DNA from: Methanobacteriota archaeon
Lineage (GTDB): Archaea > Thermoplasmatota > Poseidoniia > Poseidoniales > Poseidoniaceae
Length of the DNA stretch: 8,003 bases
Direction of reading: 5' to 3'
Assembly: GCA_002702945.1 (NCBI GenBank)
Contig: PADF01000022.1
Coordinates: 30,281 to 38,283, forward strand
Shown: piece by piece, positions 1 through 6,699 of the stretch
Numbering within the stretch: the first letter of the stretch is position 1
How the letters are laid out: every line of letters begins with the position of its first letter
Position numbers and translations under genes: made by a program
Notes under the pieces: model-generated
What the model saw: only the letters and a program-made list of their open reading frames with translations
Databases searched by the model: none
What the model was told of the DNA's origin: nothing

Positions 1-2187
1 AATTTAACAGAAGTTCCTTTTGGTTATGTGATTATTATTGTTACAATTTTAGGAGATGTAACTTCAATTGAATCAACACATGATTCGTCCTTTCAAAGAA
101 CCCTACATAGATTAAATCCATTGAATATTTCAATTGGACAGAGTGATTCTATAATCGTTGAGGGTATTGATTCTTTAGGTCAAAATACTGGTAATCTAAC
201 TGTTAATGACGGAGATTATTTACAACTTCAAATCCCAATTATCAATAATGGAGATTATGACTGGAATGGATTTCTAACTGTTAACTTGACTGAATCACTG
301 GCTACTGAAAACTTCTCTTCGCAAATTTTTACAGTTTCATCAATGCAAACATCAATATTTTATTTCAATTCATCAATAATTATGAATGAAGGTTCTGTGA
401 ATATTTTTCTTTCAATAAATGATACTGGAGATCTAAATCAACTAGATGAATCTATCACTTTCAATTCTACCATCTTCCCTCCTCCACTTCCGAATCTAAT
501 TCTGTTACTAAGTCAAAATACTTCAGAGATTATTGCGGGAGAACAGGTTTTTTGGAATTTACAATTATCTAACGCAGGAGAAGTTGATTTCAGTGGAATA
601 GTGACCTGTATTTTTGAGACTGAGACTATTTTCAATAATAACCTCAACTTGTCCAATCTTTCTCAAACCAATTTATCGATTTCTACAACCGCTAGACCTG
701 GTCTTCTGGTATGTTCAATTAGTGGAGATAGGGTTTCAGACTTATCAGATGATTCAGTAAATATTTCGTTATTTGTCGAATCCGCAGAGTTTGAATCTGC
801 TGGGGGCAATACCCCGGCTACTTTACTGGGTCCGTGGCATGATGGAGATACTGTCCGATTATCTCTCTTGGTAAGGAATCATGGCTCTATTATGGGGCAT
901 GTTAAGATTCAGTGTGAGGTTGCTGGAATAACTTATTCCGGCTCATATATTGAACTTAATCCTGATGAGGCAGGTGAGGTTTCTGTTGAGGTGCCTATGG
1001 TAAATAGCGGGCTACAAATGCTAAATTGGAGTATAGAATCTTATGATGGTTCTATAGATTCGGGATTACTTGGGGCATTGAATCTATCTATTTTTGAAAA
1101 ACAGACCGTTGAGATAGAAATAGAATCTGTGACATGGGACGCTGAAAATGGAATATCATTTGATTGGAGTGTTTCTCTCTCAAATGGTATTGATAGGGAA
1201 GTTAGAATTAGGCTTGGATATATCGATTCGCTAACAGAGAATTTTTTAGTCGATAAAATAATTACTTTGAGTCCCGGAATGACTGGAGGAAGTATTAACA
1301 TTGGATTTGTTGATGCTGAAAAGGTAATAGTAAGAGTCAATGAAGTTGACTGGGTTGCAGGTTTTGGATTTTCTTCAGTAAATGTCGACATTCCTAGTGA
1401 AAGGCCGATCTATTCGATTTCATTTGATTCACAATCCAATCCAAACCGTCCAACTGCGGGTGAAAATGCTGAAGTTACATTGACACTTCAAAACTCAGGA
1501 ACCGTGAAAGGTTCAAATGGAATTTTAATATTAAAAACCAGTTCTGGAATTCTAATTGATGAGAGGAATATAGATGCTCTAGGACCTCAAACATCATCAA
1601 TTGAAAGATTCAATTTTGTTTGGCCTGAAGGCGATGAGGTATCATTAGTTTCAACTTGGTCAGTTTCTCAACAGAATATCAATTCAGAAAATATATTCAT
1701 TTCCTCCGTTACTCAAGTTGAAGAGGAGTCACAACCAATTCCTTGGACTGGGATTTTAGGTGGAATTGCATTAGCAGCGGCAATAATTCTTGTTATCAGA
1801 ATTAGGGGTTCAAACCCTAATAAGGAATCTTCTAAACCAATTCCTAAGAAAAAGAAAGTTTCAGACGATTCTGAACTCGAACTATCTGATGTCAAGATCC
1901 AAATTGCCTGTCCAGAATGTTCTCGGCAGTTGAGAATACCTTCGAATTATTCTGGCTCGGTCAGATGTCCGGATTGTGAACACAGTTTCGAAGTTGAAGA
2001 AAAGAAGGATCCAACTAGAGAAATTGAACAAGAAAAAGTCGAGCAAGAATCCATTGAAGAGAATATTAGCGACGGTAAGGTTAAAGTTTCTTGTCCAGAT
2101 TGTACTCAAACACTAAGGATACCAGAGAGTTATTCTGGTTCAGTAAGGTGCCCTGCTTGCAAGACTATTTTCCGGACAGATGATTAG
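1..2187 (+). CDS. Cell-surface membrane-anchored protein with CARDB-like repeats and two cytoplasmic zinc ribbons (5' end missing)
   Basis: The reading frame is open from base 1, so the gene starts upstream of the window. A GTG at 28 could serve as a start but has no ribosome site and no signal peptide after it. Residue numbers here count from that GTG. Residues 1-570 are beta-rich and acidic, with recurring blocks of the CARDB/APHP kind (a 'GE...v...l.N.G.....g' pattern), clearest near 155-235, 257-350 and 471-560. Fourteen N-x-S/T sequons lie within residues 1-354. One membrane helix (about 573-592) is followed by a lysine-rich stretch, so the positive-inside rule puts the C-terminus in the cytoplasm. 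The tail holds two zinc ribbons of the MJ0042 type: C628/C631/C647/C650 and C689/C692/C708/C711, both CxxC-x15-CxxC. I infer an outside-facing adhesin or structural protein whose tail contacts a cytoplasmic partner. The ligand and role are unknown. Confidence 0.8.
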   Translation, partial: NLTEVPFGYVIIIVTILGDVTSIESTHDSSFQRTLHRLNPLNISIGQSDSIIVEGIDSLGQNTGNLTVNDGDYLQLQIPIINNGDYDWNGFLTVNLTESLATENFSSQIFTVSSMQTSIFYFNSSIIMNEGSVNIFLSINDTGDLNQLDESITFNSTIFPPPLPNLILLLSQNTSEIIAGEQVFWNLQLSNAGEVDFSGIVTCIFETETIFNNNLNLSNLSQTNLSISTTARPGLLVCSISGDRVSDLSDDSVNISLFVESAEFESAGGNTPATLLGPWHDGDTVRLSLLVRNHGSIMGHVKIQCEVAGITYSGSYIELNPDEAGEVSVEVPMVNSGLQMLNWSIESYDGSIDSGLLGALNLSIFEKQTVEIEIESVTWDAENGISFDWSVSLSNGIDREVRIRLGYIDSLTENFLVDKIITLSPGMTGGSINIGFVDAEKVIVRVNEVDWVAGFGFSSVNVDIPSERPIYSISFDSQSNPNRPTAGENAEVTLTLQNSGTVKGSNGILILKTSSGILIDERNIDALGPQTSSIERFNFVWPEGDEVSLVSTWSVSQQNINSENIFISSVTQVEEESQPIPWTGILGGIALAAAIILVIRIRGSNPNKESSKPIPKKKKVSDDSELELSDVKIQIACPECSRQLRIPSNYSGSVRCPDCEHSFEVEEKKDPTREIEQEKVEQESIEENISDGKVKVSCPDCTQTLRIPESYSGSVRCPACKTIFRTDD
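1900..2178 (+). repeat. Tandem duplication of a zinc-ribbon module within the surface protein
   Basis: Two copies of a roughly 32-residue module lie 61 residues apart (copy 1 about 1900-1995, copy 2 about 2083-2178). Both have CP(E/D)C, then LRIP, then YSGSVRCP.C, with identical cysteine spacing. An acidic linker rich in Glu separates them. The strong match points to duplication inside the gene. By family knowledge, modules of the MJ0042 finger type bind zinc and mediate protein contacts. Metal binding is inferred from the cysteines only. Confidence 0.85.
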
Positions 2188-2221
2188 TTAAGTTGAAAAC
2201 CCACTCCGTATTAGCATTATT

Positions 2222-2887
2222 ATGAGCGCAGGTCACTTCCAAGAGTTTGAAGATGAGTACCTTGAGGCTATGTATGGCTTTTATGAAAAAAATCCTGAGG
2301 AAAGAGTTAGAACAGGAATTCTAGCTGAATCACTGAAAATTTCCCCTGCATCAGCCACTGAGATGGTTCAAAGACTAGCCGCAAAGGGATTTTTAGATTA
2401 TGTACCATACAAGGGGTCATCATTAACTGCTATGGGGCTTGAACATGGGAAAATGATGAAGCGCCGACATAGATTGGCAAGAGTATTACTTGAACACCTT
2501 CCGTTTGAAGGTGACCATGATGATACAGCGTGCCGTCTAGAACATGCTATCAATGATGACTTAGATGTTGCTTTATCGATTTATTTCGGCAATCCAGATA
2601 TTGATCCTATTGGTAGAGATATTCCTAAAATTAGAACGGAATTATCCGAACGTCTGAAATCAAAGAGTTCAGGGGTTAGAAATTTGTCAAACATGCAAAT
2701 GGGAGAGTCTGGTAAAGTATCTTTTATTTCTTTGTCAAGCGATGATATTAATCTGATTTCTCGTCTTGGAATTGAAGTTGGTACCGAGATAATTTTTGAT
2801 GGTGAATATAAGATTAAATCATCTAATAAGATTCTAAAAATCGATGAATCCATATCCAATAATATACTTCTAGATTTGCGACATTAG
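2222..2887 (+). CDS. DtxR/MntR/IdeR-family metal-dependent transcriptional regulator with FeoA domain
   Basis: This 221-residue protein has the full three-domain length of the iron-dependent repressor family. Residues about 8-70 form the winged helix-turn-helix (recognition helix near SPASATEMVQRL). Residues about 71-135 form the metal-binding and dimerisation domain. Residues about 152-219 form a FeoA/SH3-like domain. The core metal motif CRLEH (C104, E107, H108) and H83 match DtxR C102/E105/H106 and H79. The first-helix ligand is acidic (E12, with E15), as in MntR, where DtxR has Met. DtxR Glu83 corresponds to R87 here. The metal is therefore uncertain between iron and manganese. It probably represses uptake genes when metal is plentiful. 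The gap to the upstream gene is 34 bp. There is no SD site before the ATG, and an in-frame stop at 2189-2191 rules out a longer start, so translation is probably leaderless or coupled. Confidence 0.9.
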   Translation: MSAGHFQEFEDEYLEAMYGFYEKNPEERVRTGILAESLKISPASATEMVQRLAAKGFLDYVPYKGSSLTAMGLEHGKMMKRRHRLARVLLEHLPFEGDHDDTACRLEHAINDDLDVALSIYFGNPDIDPIGRDIPKIRTELSERLKSKSSGVRNLSNMQMGESGKVSFISLSSDDINLISRLGIEVGTEIIFDGEYKIKSSNKILKIDESISNNILLDLRH

Positions 2888-2898
2888 TTAAAAATTAA
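2888..2898 (+). promoter_or_regulatory. Possible archaeal TATA box for the 521-residue membrane protein gene
   Basis: TTAAAAATTAA begins immediately after the dtxR stop codon. If it is a TATA box, transcription would start near 2920, giving a leader of about 30 bases that contains the SD site at 2938-2944. No BRE element is obvious, and AT-rich DNA yields such matches by chance. Confidence 0.3.
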
Positions 2899-2904
2899 TG
2901 TCAA

Positions 2905-2914
2905 CACTTTAGTG
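2905..2914. repeat. Short inverted repeat CACT-TT-AGTG in the promoter region
   Basis: CACT and AGTG are perfect inverted arms around TT. The site lies just downstream of the TATA-like box and upstream of the expected transcription start, a typical place for an archaeal repressor operator. With four-base arms it could easily be chance. Confidence 0.25.
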
Positions 2915-2937
2915 CTTAAATGATTTAGTAGGGTTGC

Positions 2938-2944
2938 GGGAGGT
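2938..2944 (+). promoter_or_regulatory. Strong Shine-Dalgarno site supporting a GTG start
   Basis: GGGAGGT (GGAGGTAAT if extended) closely matches the complement of the archaeal 16S rRNA 3' end and ends 8 bases before the GTG at 2953. It decides that GTG as the start of the membrane-protein gene. Confidence 0.75.
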
Positions 2945-2952
2945 AATAGGAA

Positions 2953-4518
2953 GTGACTTCTGAGGAAGAGTTGAGCGAGTCTAAGGATTCGTTGGATGGA
3001 GAAAATGACACTGTTTCACTCACAGAGTCTGTAGAAAAATTAAAGAAAAAGACCATTAAATCAATGAAAAAATGGAATGATGAAAATTTTCTTTATGCGA
3101 TTGATCGACAATTAATCAGTTCTGGAATAAGACTTCTATTGTTTTTACCTGCTATTGCTATATTAGCCTTTTTTGGAGCATGGTCTCAAGCATCTAGATC
3201 TCCACAATGGTGGGTAGATTTTGTCCAACCAACCCTGAAGGTAAGTTTTGCAACAATGATTGTTGGTTTAGTATTCATAATATTGCTAGGATACATTTTG
3301 TCAATGGCTTTACATAGACATAGAGTAAACATTAGCATTCAAAATTTCAAGTCGAAAGTTAAGGATGCTGAAGATTTACACCTTTCGGTTCGTTCACTTC
3401 ATGGTTATTCATCAATGGAAAATATGTTAAGTAAATCCGCCTCTAAGCATTTTTTTGCTCTAAGTTATGCTATGTTAGCTATCCTGTCAATATCGGCAGT
3501 TTCGTTCTACGGAATTCAATCAGATATGGGTAGAAACTTCTTATTATTCTCCTTTTCATTTACTGTTCTATCTATGGGGCAGCATATTTCGACTAGAAGT
3601 TCATACTTCAATTTAGCTGAGAAGACAGGTCTGCTTAATTCATATGTCCCTCCTGTTCACCCATCTACTCTTGACATGGTTTTGAGTGATTTAGTCAAAT
3701 CGCAATTAGACCCTCTGTTAAAAACTGAATATGACGCCTTTGTAAAGGATGTTGAAAGTTATGTAAAAAGAGGTATTGAACCTAGATTTGCTAGAGAGAA
3801 AATGATGATGACATTGTATAAACATTCCAAAGGTTTAGATTTATCATCAGTATTTGACGAATTAGGAGAAATCTTGAATAAAAAGGGTGTAGATTTTATA
3901 AAAAACCATCATGTATTTACTATTGAAGAGTGGCTGTTAATTTTAGAACACATTGAGAAGAGAACACCAGCATTTTTCAGGATGATCGGCCGTATTGAAG
4001 AAGATTTATCTGCAGGTAGAAAATCATTGCATGGTGGAATAGTTTTTGAAGTTGATATGGAAAATATTATTCATAAGAAAGCGAACCTATTCACTTTCAT
4101 GCATAATCTTTCTAATGAATCTAGAACCTTGGTATTAAGAGTTCAATCCCCAGATTTTAGACCTCATGACTTGGCGATGACTTATCGATTAGAACCTGGA
4201 GAAGAGAAGTGGTGGCCCGATGAAGCAATTCCAGTTTCAGAAAAAGGTAATCAAGATATTTTAGCAATTATGTCTGGACTTCTAAGGGACGGAACAGTTG
4301 CATGGCAAACAATGTTGCCTGAAAGATATGGTGAAGCAACTGTTTCGGTCAGGTTGGAAGAAGTTAGTGGAGAATTATTGATTGGTTCACAGATGAATGT
4401 TAGAGTGAGGTCTGAGTTTAAGGAGAGAATCAGATCCTCGAGTTCGCTAATTTTGACCATTATTGGTGGTATTGGAACAATAGCAGCATCGATAATAGGG
4501 ATATTTAATTTCGTTTAA
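2953..4518 (+). CDS. Unrecognised multi-pass membrane protein, four N-terminal helices plus a C-terminal anchor
   Basis: I do not recognise a family for this 521-residue protein. The GTG start is chosen because of the strong SD site 8 bases upstream. The N-terminal 45 residues are charged and probably cytoplasmic (acidic, then KKKTIKSMKK). Hydrophobic segments lie at about 57-76, 97-119, 166-187 and 195-211. A soluble region of about 285 residues follows (212-497). Its first half is helical and charged. The second half, from about 362, looks beta-rich, with a Trp pair at 420-421 and alternating strands up to 487. A last hydrophobic segment at 498-519 ends the protein. An even number of N-terminal helices with a charged N-terminus would put the large domain inside the cell. 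Catalytic motifs, ATP-binding loops and cysteine pairs were not seen. The 65 bp gap after dtxR holds its own promoter-like and SD elements, so it may be transcribed separately. Confidence 0.75.
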   Translation: MTSEEELSESKDSLDGENDTVSLTESVEKLKKKTIKSMKKWNDENFLYAIDRQLISSGIRLLLFLPAIAILAFFGAWSQASRSPQWWVDFVQPTLKVSFATMIVGLVFIILLGYILSMALHRHRVNISIQNFKSKVKDAEDLHLSVRSLHGYSSMENMLSKSASKHFFALSYAMLAILSISAVSFYGIQSDMGRNFLLFSFSFTVLSMGQHISTRSSYFNLAEKTGLLNSYVPPVHPSTLDMVLSDLVKSQLDPLLKTEYDAFVKDVESYVKRGIEPRFAREKMMMTLYKHSKGLDLSSVFDELGEILNKKGVDFIKNHHVFTIEEWLLILEHIEKRTPAFFRMIGRIEEDLSAGRKSLHGGIVFEVDMENIIHKKANLFTFMHNLSNESRTLVLRVQSPDFRPHDLAMTYRLEPGEEKWWPDEAIPVSEKGNQDILAIMSGLLRDGTVAWQTMLPERYGEATVSVRLEEVSGELLIGSQMNVRVRSEFKERIRSSSSLILTIIGGIGTIAASIIGIFNFV

Positions 4519-4525
4519 TCAAAAG

Positions 4526-4549
4526 TTTCAATTTTCCATAGCATTGAAA
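4526..4549. repeat. Inverted repeat (7-bp arms) upstream of the coiled-coil gene
   Basis: TTTCAAT (4526-4532) and ATTGAAA (4543-4549) are perfect inverted arms around a 10-base spacer, inside the 53 bp gap between two genes. The arms are AT-rich, so as an RNA stem it would be weak, and no T-tract follows. It could be a protein-binding site or chance. Confidence 0.3.
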
Positions 4550-4571
4550 TGGAGTATCGATTCGACACATC

Positions 4572-5576
4572 ATGCGCGGGAAGTTTGGAGAGGGCGAAGA
4601 AAAGCCGGATGGAGATCTGCGAGAGAAATTACACGCTATGGAATCTAAGGTTCGAAAAATGCGTGAAGTAAGGAATAATTTTAACGATCAAGCAAAAATT
4701 TCTGCCGATAAGAGGAATTCAGTTCAGTCTCAGTATAAAGAACACAAGGAGAAAATTGAATTAGTTTTGGCTGAGGTAAAAGCAATACGTGCAGAAATAA
4801 AAATGTTCAAAGAAAAAAGAAATGCAATCCAAGCACAAATGCGAGATTTAATTTCTAAGATTAAAGGCAAGGGTGCAGAAAGAGGTAAAAAGCGTTCAGC
4901 AACTGCTGAATACAATCAGTTGAAACACGAGGTCGATGCATTAGAGAAAAAGTTCGAGACAACTTCAGTTGGAGTGAATAAAGAGAAGGAAATGGTTAAG
5001 AAAATTAAAGAATTTTCAAAAAGAATAGAAGAACTAGAACCCGAAGTTGCTGAATTTGAAATGGTCAAAGTAGATATGTCGGATTTAGATTCTGCAATTA
5101 AAACACTAAAGGCAGAAGCGGATGCTGCACATAATTCAATGATTGAAGCTGTTGAAAGAGTTAACCTGAAGTCACCTGAAGTTGATGAAGTATTTGCACA
5201 TAGGGATTTCCTTAAATCTGAAGGAGATAGATTCCATCTTGAATTTGTTGAGAATAAAGAAAAAGCAAATGAAGTACATTCTAAGATTGACGAGTTAATG
5301 GTTGATGTAAATAAAGCTAGAGATGAATTGAATCTTGCAAGAGAAGAGAGGAAATCTTGGATGGTAGATCACAATAAATCGATTGCTGAGGCTATGAAAA
5401 CAGGAGCTCAATCAGAAGATGTTGCTGAATCATTAACAAAGCAATTACTTGAAACGGGAAGTTTGACATTTGGTGGATTAAATTCAGAGGACATGGTTAC
5501 TGATAGAGTTTCCAAGAAGTCCAAAAAGAAGAAAAACATGCGCCGAGTAAACATCAATGCATCAAGAAAAAGATGA
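4572..5576 (+). CDS. Long coiled-coil protein (COG1340 / Bfr1-like) with basic C-terminal tail
   Basis: From about residue 15 to 290 this 334-residue protein is almost continuous charged helix, rich in Lys and Glu, with few prolines and regular hydrophobic spacing, which indicates long coiled coils. A break near SKIKGKGAERGKKRSAT (about 94-110) could be the turn of a helical hairpin. The last 20 residues (KKSKKKKNMRR...) are strongly basic and suited to binding nucleic acid or ribosomes. The general look, with repeated 'R...N.....' heptads, is that of the archaeal COG1340 coiled-coil family, which resembles eukaryotic Bfr1. This match is by eye and moderate. There are no ATPase motifs, so it is not an SMC or Rad50 protein by itself. 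The ATG at 4572 has no SD within normal range (GGAG is 17 bases away). The stop overlaps the next start as ATGA, indicating co-translation with the nucleotidyltransferase. Confidence 0.8.
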   Translation: MRGKFGEGEEKPDGDLREKLHAMESKVRKMREVRNNFNDQAKISADKRNSVQSQYKEHKEKIELVLAEVKAIRAEIKMFKEKRNAIQAQMRDLISKIKGKGAERGKKRSATAEYNQLKHEVDALEKKFETTSVGVNKEKEMVKKIKEFSKRIEELEPEVAEFEMVKVDMSDLDSAIKTLKAEADAAHNSMIEAVERVNLKSPEVDEVFAHRDFLKSEGDRFHLEFVENKEKANEVHSKIDELMVDVNKARDELNLAREERKSWMVDHNKSIAEAMKTGAQSEDVAESLTKQLLETGSLTFGGLNSEDMVTDRVSKKSKKKKNMRRVNINASRKR

Positions 5577-6643
5577 GGATTGATATGTTTGGTGTAATAA
5601 TGGCTGGGGGCCAAGGTACTCGGCTATATCCATTGACTAAAAATAGACCAAAGCCAATGGTCGAAGTATTAGGAAGGCCTGTAATAGAATTTGTAAAAGA
5701 TGCTATGGTAAATTCCGGAGTTACTAACATTATTGTTACAACTGGATACAAAGGTGAAATGTTAGAGCAATTAGTTGAGTCCTGGTCATCAAATGATTCA
5801 AGATTATCAAGTTCCAAAATAAATCAAGAGAATACTCCAATGGGTACTGCAGGAAGTGTTAGATTATTGGTTGACCAATTGAAGGAAACCTTTGTTGTAG
5901 GATCTGGGGATTCTGTCCTATCATGCAATCTTGAAAATTTAATACATGCACATAAAAAATCCAATGCCAAAGTAACAATTGGTCTTTGGCAGGTTACAAA
6001 CCCTTCTGAGTTCGGTATTGTTGGATTATCCAAGACTCAAAAAGGAGAATTAGACGGTAGTCTTGACGAAGGTTTTGTAGTGAAATTTCTCGAGAAGCCT
6101 GAACCGAAAGAAGCATTTAGTGATGTTATTAATGCTGGTTTATACATTATTGAGCCGGACGTTTTAGAATTGATTCCGATGGGTGAAAAATATGATTTTA
6201 GTAAACAATTGTTTCCGAAATTATTAGATTTAGAATGGCCCATATATGCTAAAAAAATCGAAGGAGTTTGGTTTGATGTTGGACTTCCTAATGAATTAAT
6301 CAGTGCTCAACATACTTTGATAAAAGATCGAGAAAGTTTGCCTTTCAAAATGCCAGAAGGAGAAGTAATCGGTACCAATGGATTTGAATTTTCTAAATCT
6401 AGTTCGCAAGCCATTAATCGCGGTAGTGTTTTATCTGACGGTACAATTATTGGTAAAGATACATTTTTACAAAATTCTTTAATTATGAAGGAAACTAATA
6501 TTGGAAATAACTGTAAAATTATTAATTCAGTAATTGGTTGTAATGTTAAAATTGGTGATTTTTGTTCTATTGAAAATTGTGTTATTGGTGATAACGCTAT
6601 TATTGAATCAAATACTTCGATTAACGGAGAAAAATTAGATTAA
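5573..6643 (+). CDS. Sugar-1-phosphate nucleotidyltransferase with short left-handed beta-helix (GDP-mannose pyrophosphorylase/GlmU-like)
   Basis: It transfers a nucleotide from NTP to a sugar 1-phosphate, making an activated sugar for glycans or lipids in the cytoplasm. The NTP-transferase fold covers residues about 6-250. Visible motifs are the loop MAGGQGTRLYPLT (10-22), the conserved Lys in RPKPMV (K27), GTAGS (91-95), the metal-site Asp in SGD (D113), EKP (174-176), NAG (187-189) and WFDVG (233-237, metal-site D235). Residues about 280-350 form roughly four coils of imperfect hexapeptide repeats. At 356 residues it matches mannose-1-phosphate guanylyltransferases. The helix is shorter than in bifunctional archaeal GlmU proteins (about 400 residues), so acetyltransferase activity is unlikely. 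The sugar and nucleotide cannot be read from sequence. The ATG at 5573 overlaps the upstream stop (ATGA). The ATG at 5585 is as plausible, with GAGG six bases upstream and a family-typical N-terminus (MFGVIMAGG). Confidence 0.88.
   Translation: MRIDMFGVIMAGGQGTRLYPLTKNRPKPMVEVLGRPVIEFVKDAMVNSGVTNIIVTTGYKGEMLEQLVESWSSNDSRLSSSKINQENTPMGTAGSVRLLVDQLKETFVVGSGDSVLSCNLENLIHAHKKSNAKVTIGLWQVTNPSEFGIVGLSKTQKGELDGSLDEGFVVKFLEKPEPKEAFSDVINAGLYIIEPDVLELIPMGEKYDFSKQLFPKLLDLEWPIYAKKIEGVWFDVGLPNELISAQHTLIKDRESLPFKMPEGEVIGTNGFEFSKSSSQAINRGSVLSDGTIIGKDTFLQNSLIMKETNIGNNCKIINSVIGCNVKIGDFCSIENCVIGDNAIIESNTSINGEKLD
5575..5578 (+). promoter_or_regulatory. SD-like GAGG that could select the ATG at 5585
   Basis: GAGG overlaps the stop codon of the coiled-coil gene and lies six bases before the in-frame ATG at 5585. 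This spacing is better than anything seen upstream of the ATG at 5573, so the true start may be four codons downstream. Confidence 0.4.
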
Positions 6644-6662
6644 TCATATTTTCAGCCGCATC

Positions 6663-6673
6663 AATAAAATAAT
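6663..6673 (+). promoter_or_regulatory. Possible TATA box for the small Trp-rich protein gene
   Basis: AATAAAATAAT is centred about 31 bases before the ATG at 6700. An archaeal TATA box at this distance would start transcription a few bases before or at the ATG, giving a leaderless mRNA. That agrees with the lack of any SD site there. Confidence 0.4.
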
Positions 6674-6684
6674 CAATTACTACC

Positions 6685-6699
6685 GCCAAACTGTTTGGC
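6685..6699. promoter_or_regulatory. Perfect 15-bp palindrome abutting the start codon, candidate operator
   Basis: GCCAAAC-T-GTTTGGC has seven-base arms around a single central base and ends exactly one base before the ATG at 6700. It lies between the TATA-like box and the start, where a bound dimeric repressor would block transcription initiation. As RNA it could instead form a small hairpin. It has no T-tract after it, which argues against a terminator. Confidence 0.5.

Noticed and set aside
28..30. GTG at 28 as the true start of the first gene
   Set aside because: The frame is already open from base 1 with protein-like content (an N-glycosylation sequon, hydrophobic residues), no SD site precedes the GTG, and no signal peptide follows. 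The gene most likely begins outside the window.
1041..1391. Open reading frame of 116 codons on the - strand
   Set aside because: It lies fully inside the surface-protein gene, is Ser/Thr/Pro-rich low-complexity sequence typical of an antisense shadow, and has no start signals.
4572..5576. SMC/Rad50-type ATPase
   Set aside because: Only coiled coil is present. There is no Walker A, Walker B or ABC signature, and the length is complete at 334 residues with a clear start and stop.
5554..5817. Open reading frame of 87 codons on the - strand across the junction of the coiled-coil and nucleotidyltransferase genes
   Set aside because: It is antisense to well-supported motifs of the nucleotidyltransferase (GGQGTRLYPLT) and has no recognisable content.
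5573..6643. Bifunctional GlmU with acetyltransferase activity
   Set aside because: The left-handed beta-helix has only about four coils and ends at residue 356, shorter than in known archaeal bifunctional enzymes, so I kept the broader nucleotidyltransferase call.
6644..6699. Intrinsic terminator formed by the palindrome after the nucleotidyltransferase gene
   Set aside because: No T-tract follows the hairpin, and the next gene begins at the very next base. A regulatory site fits better.
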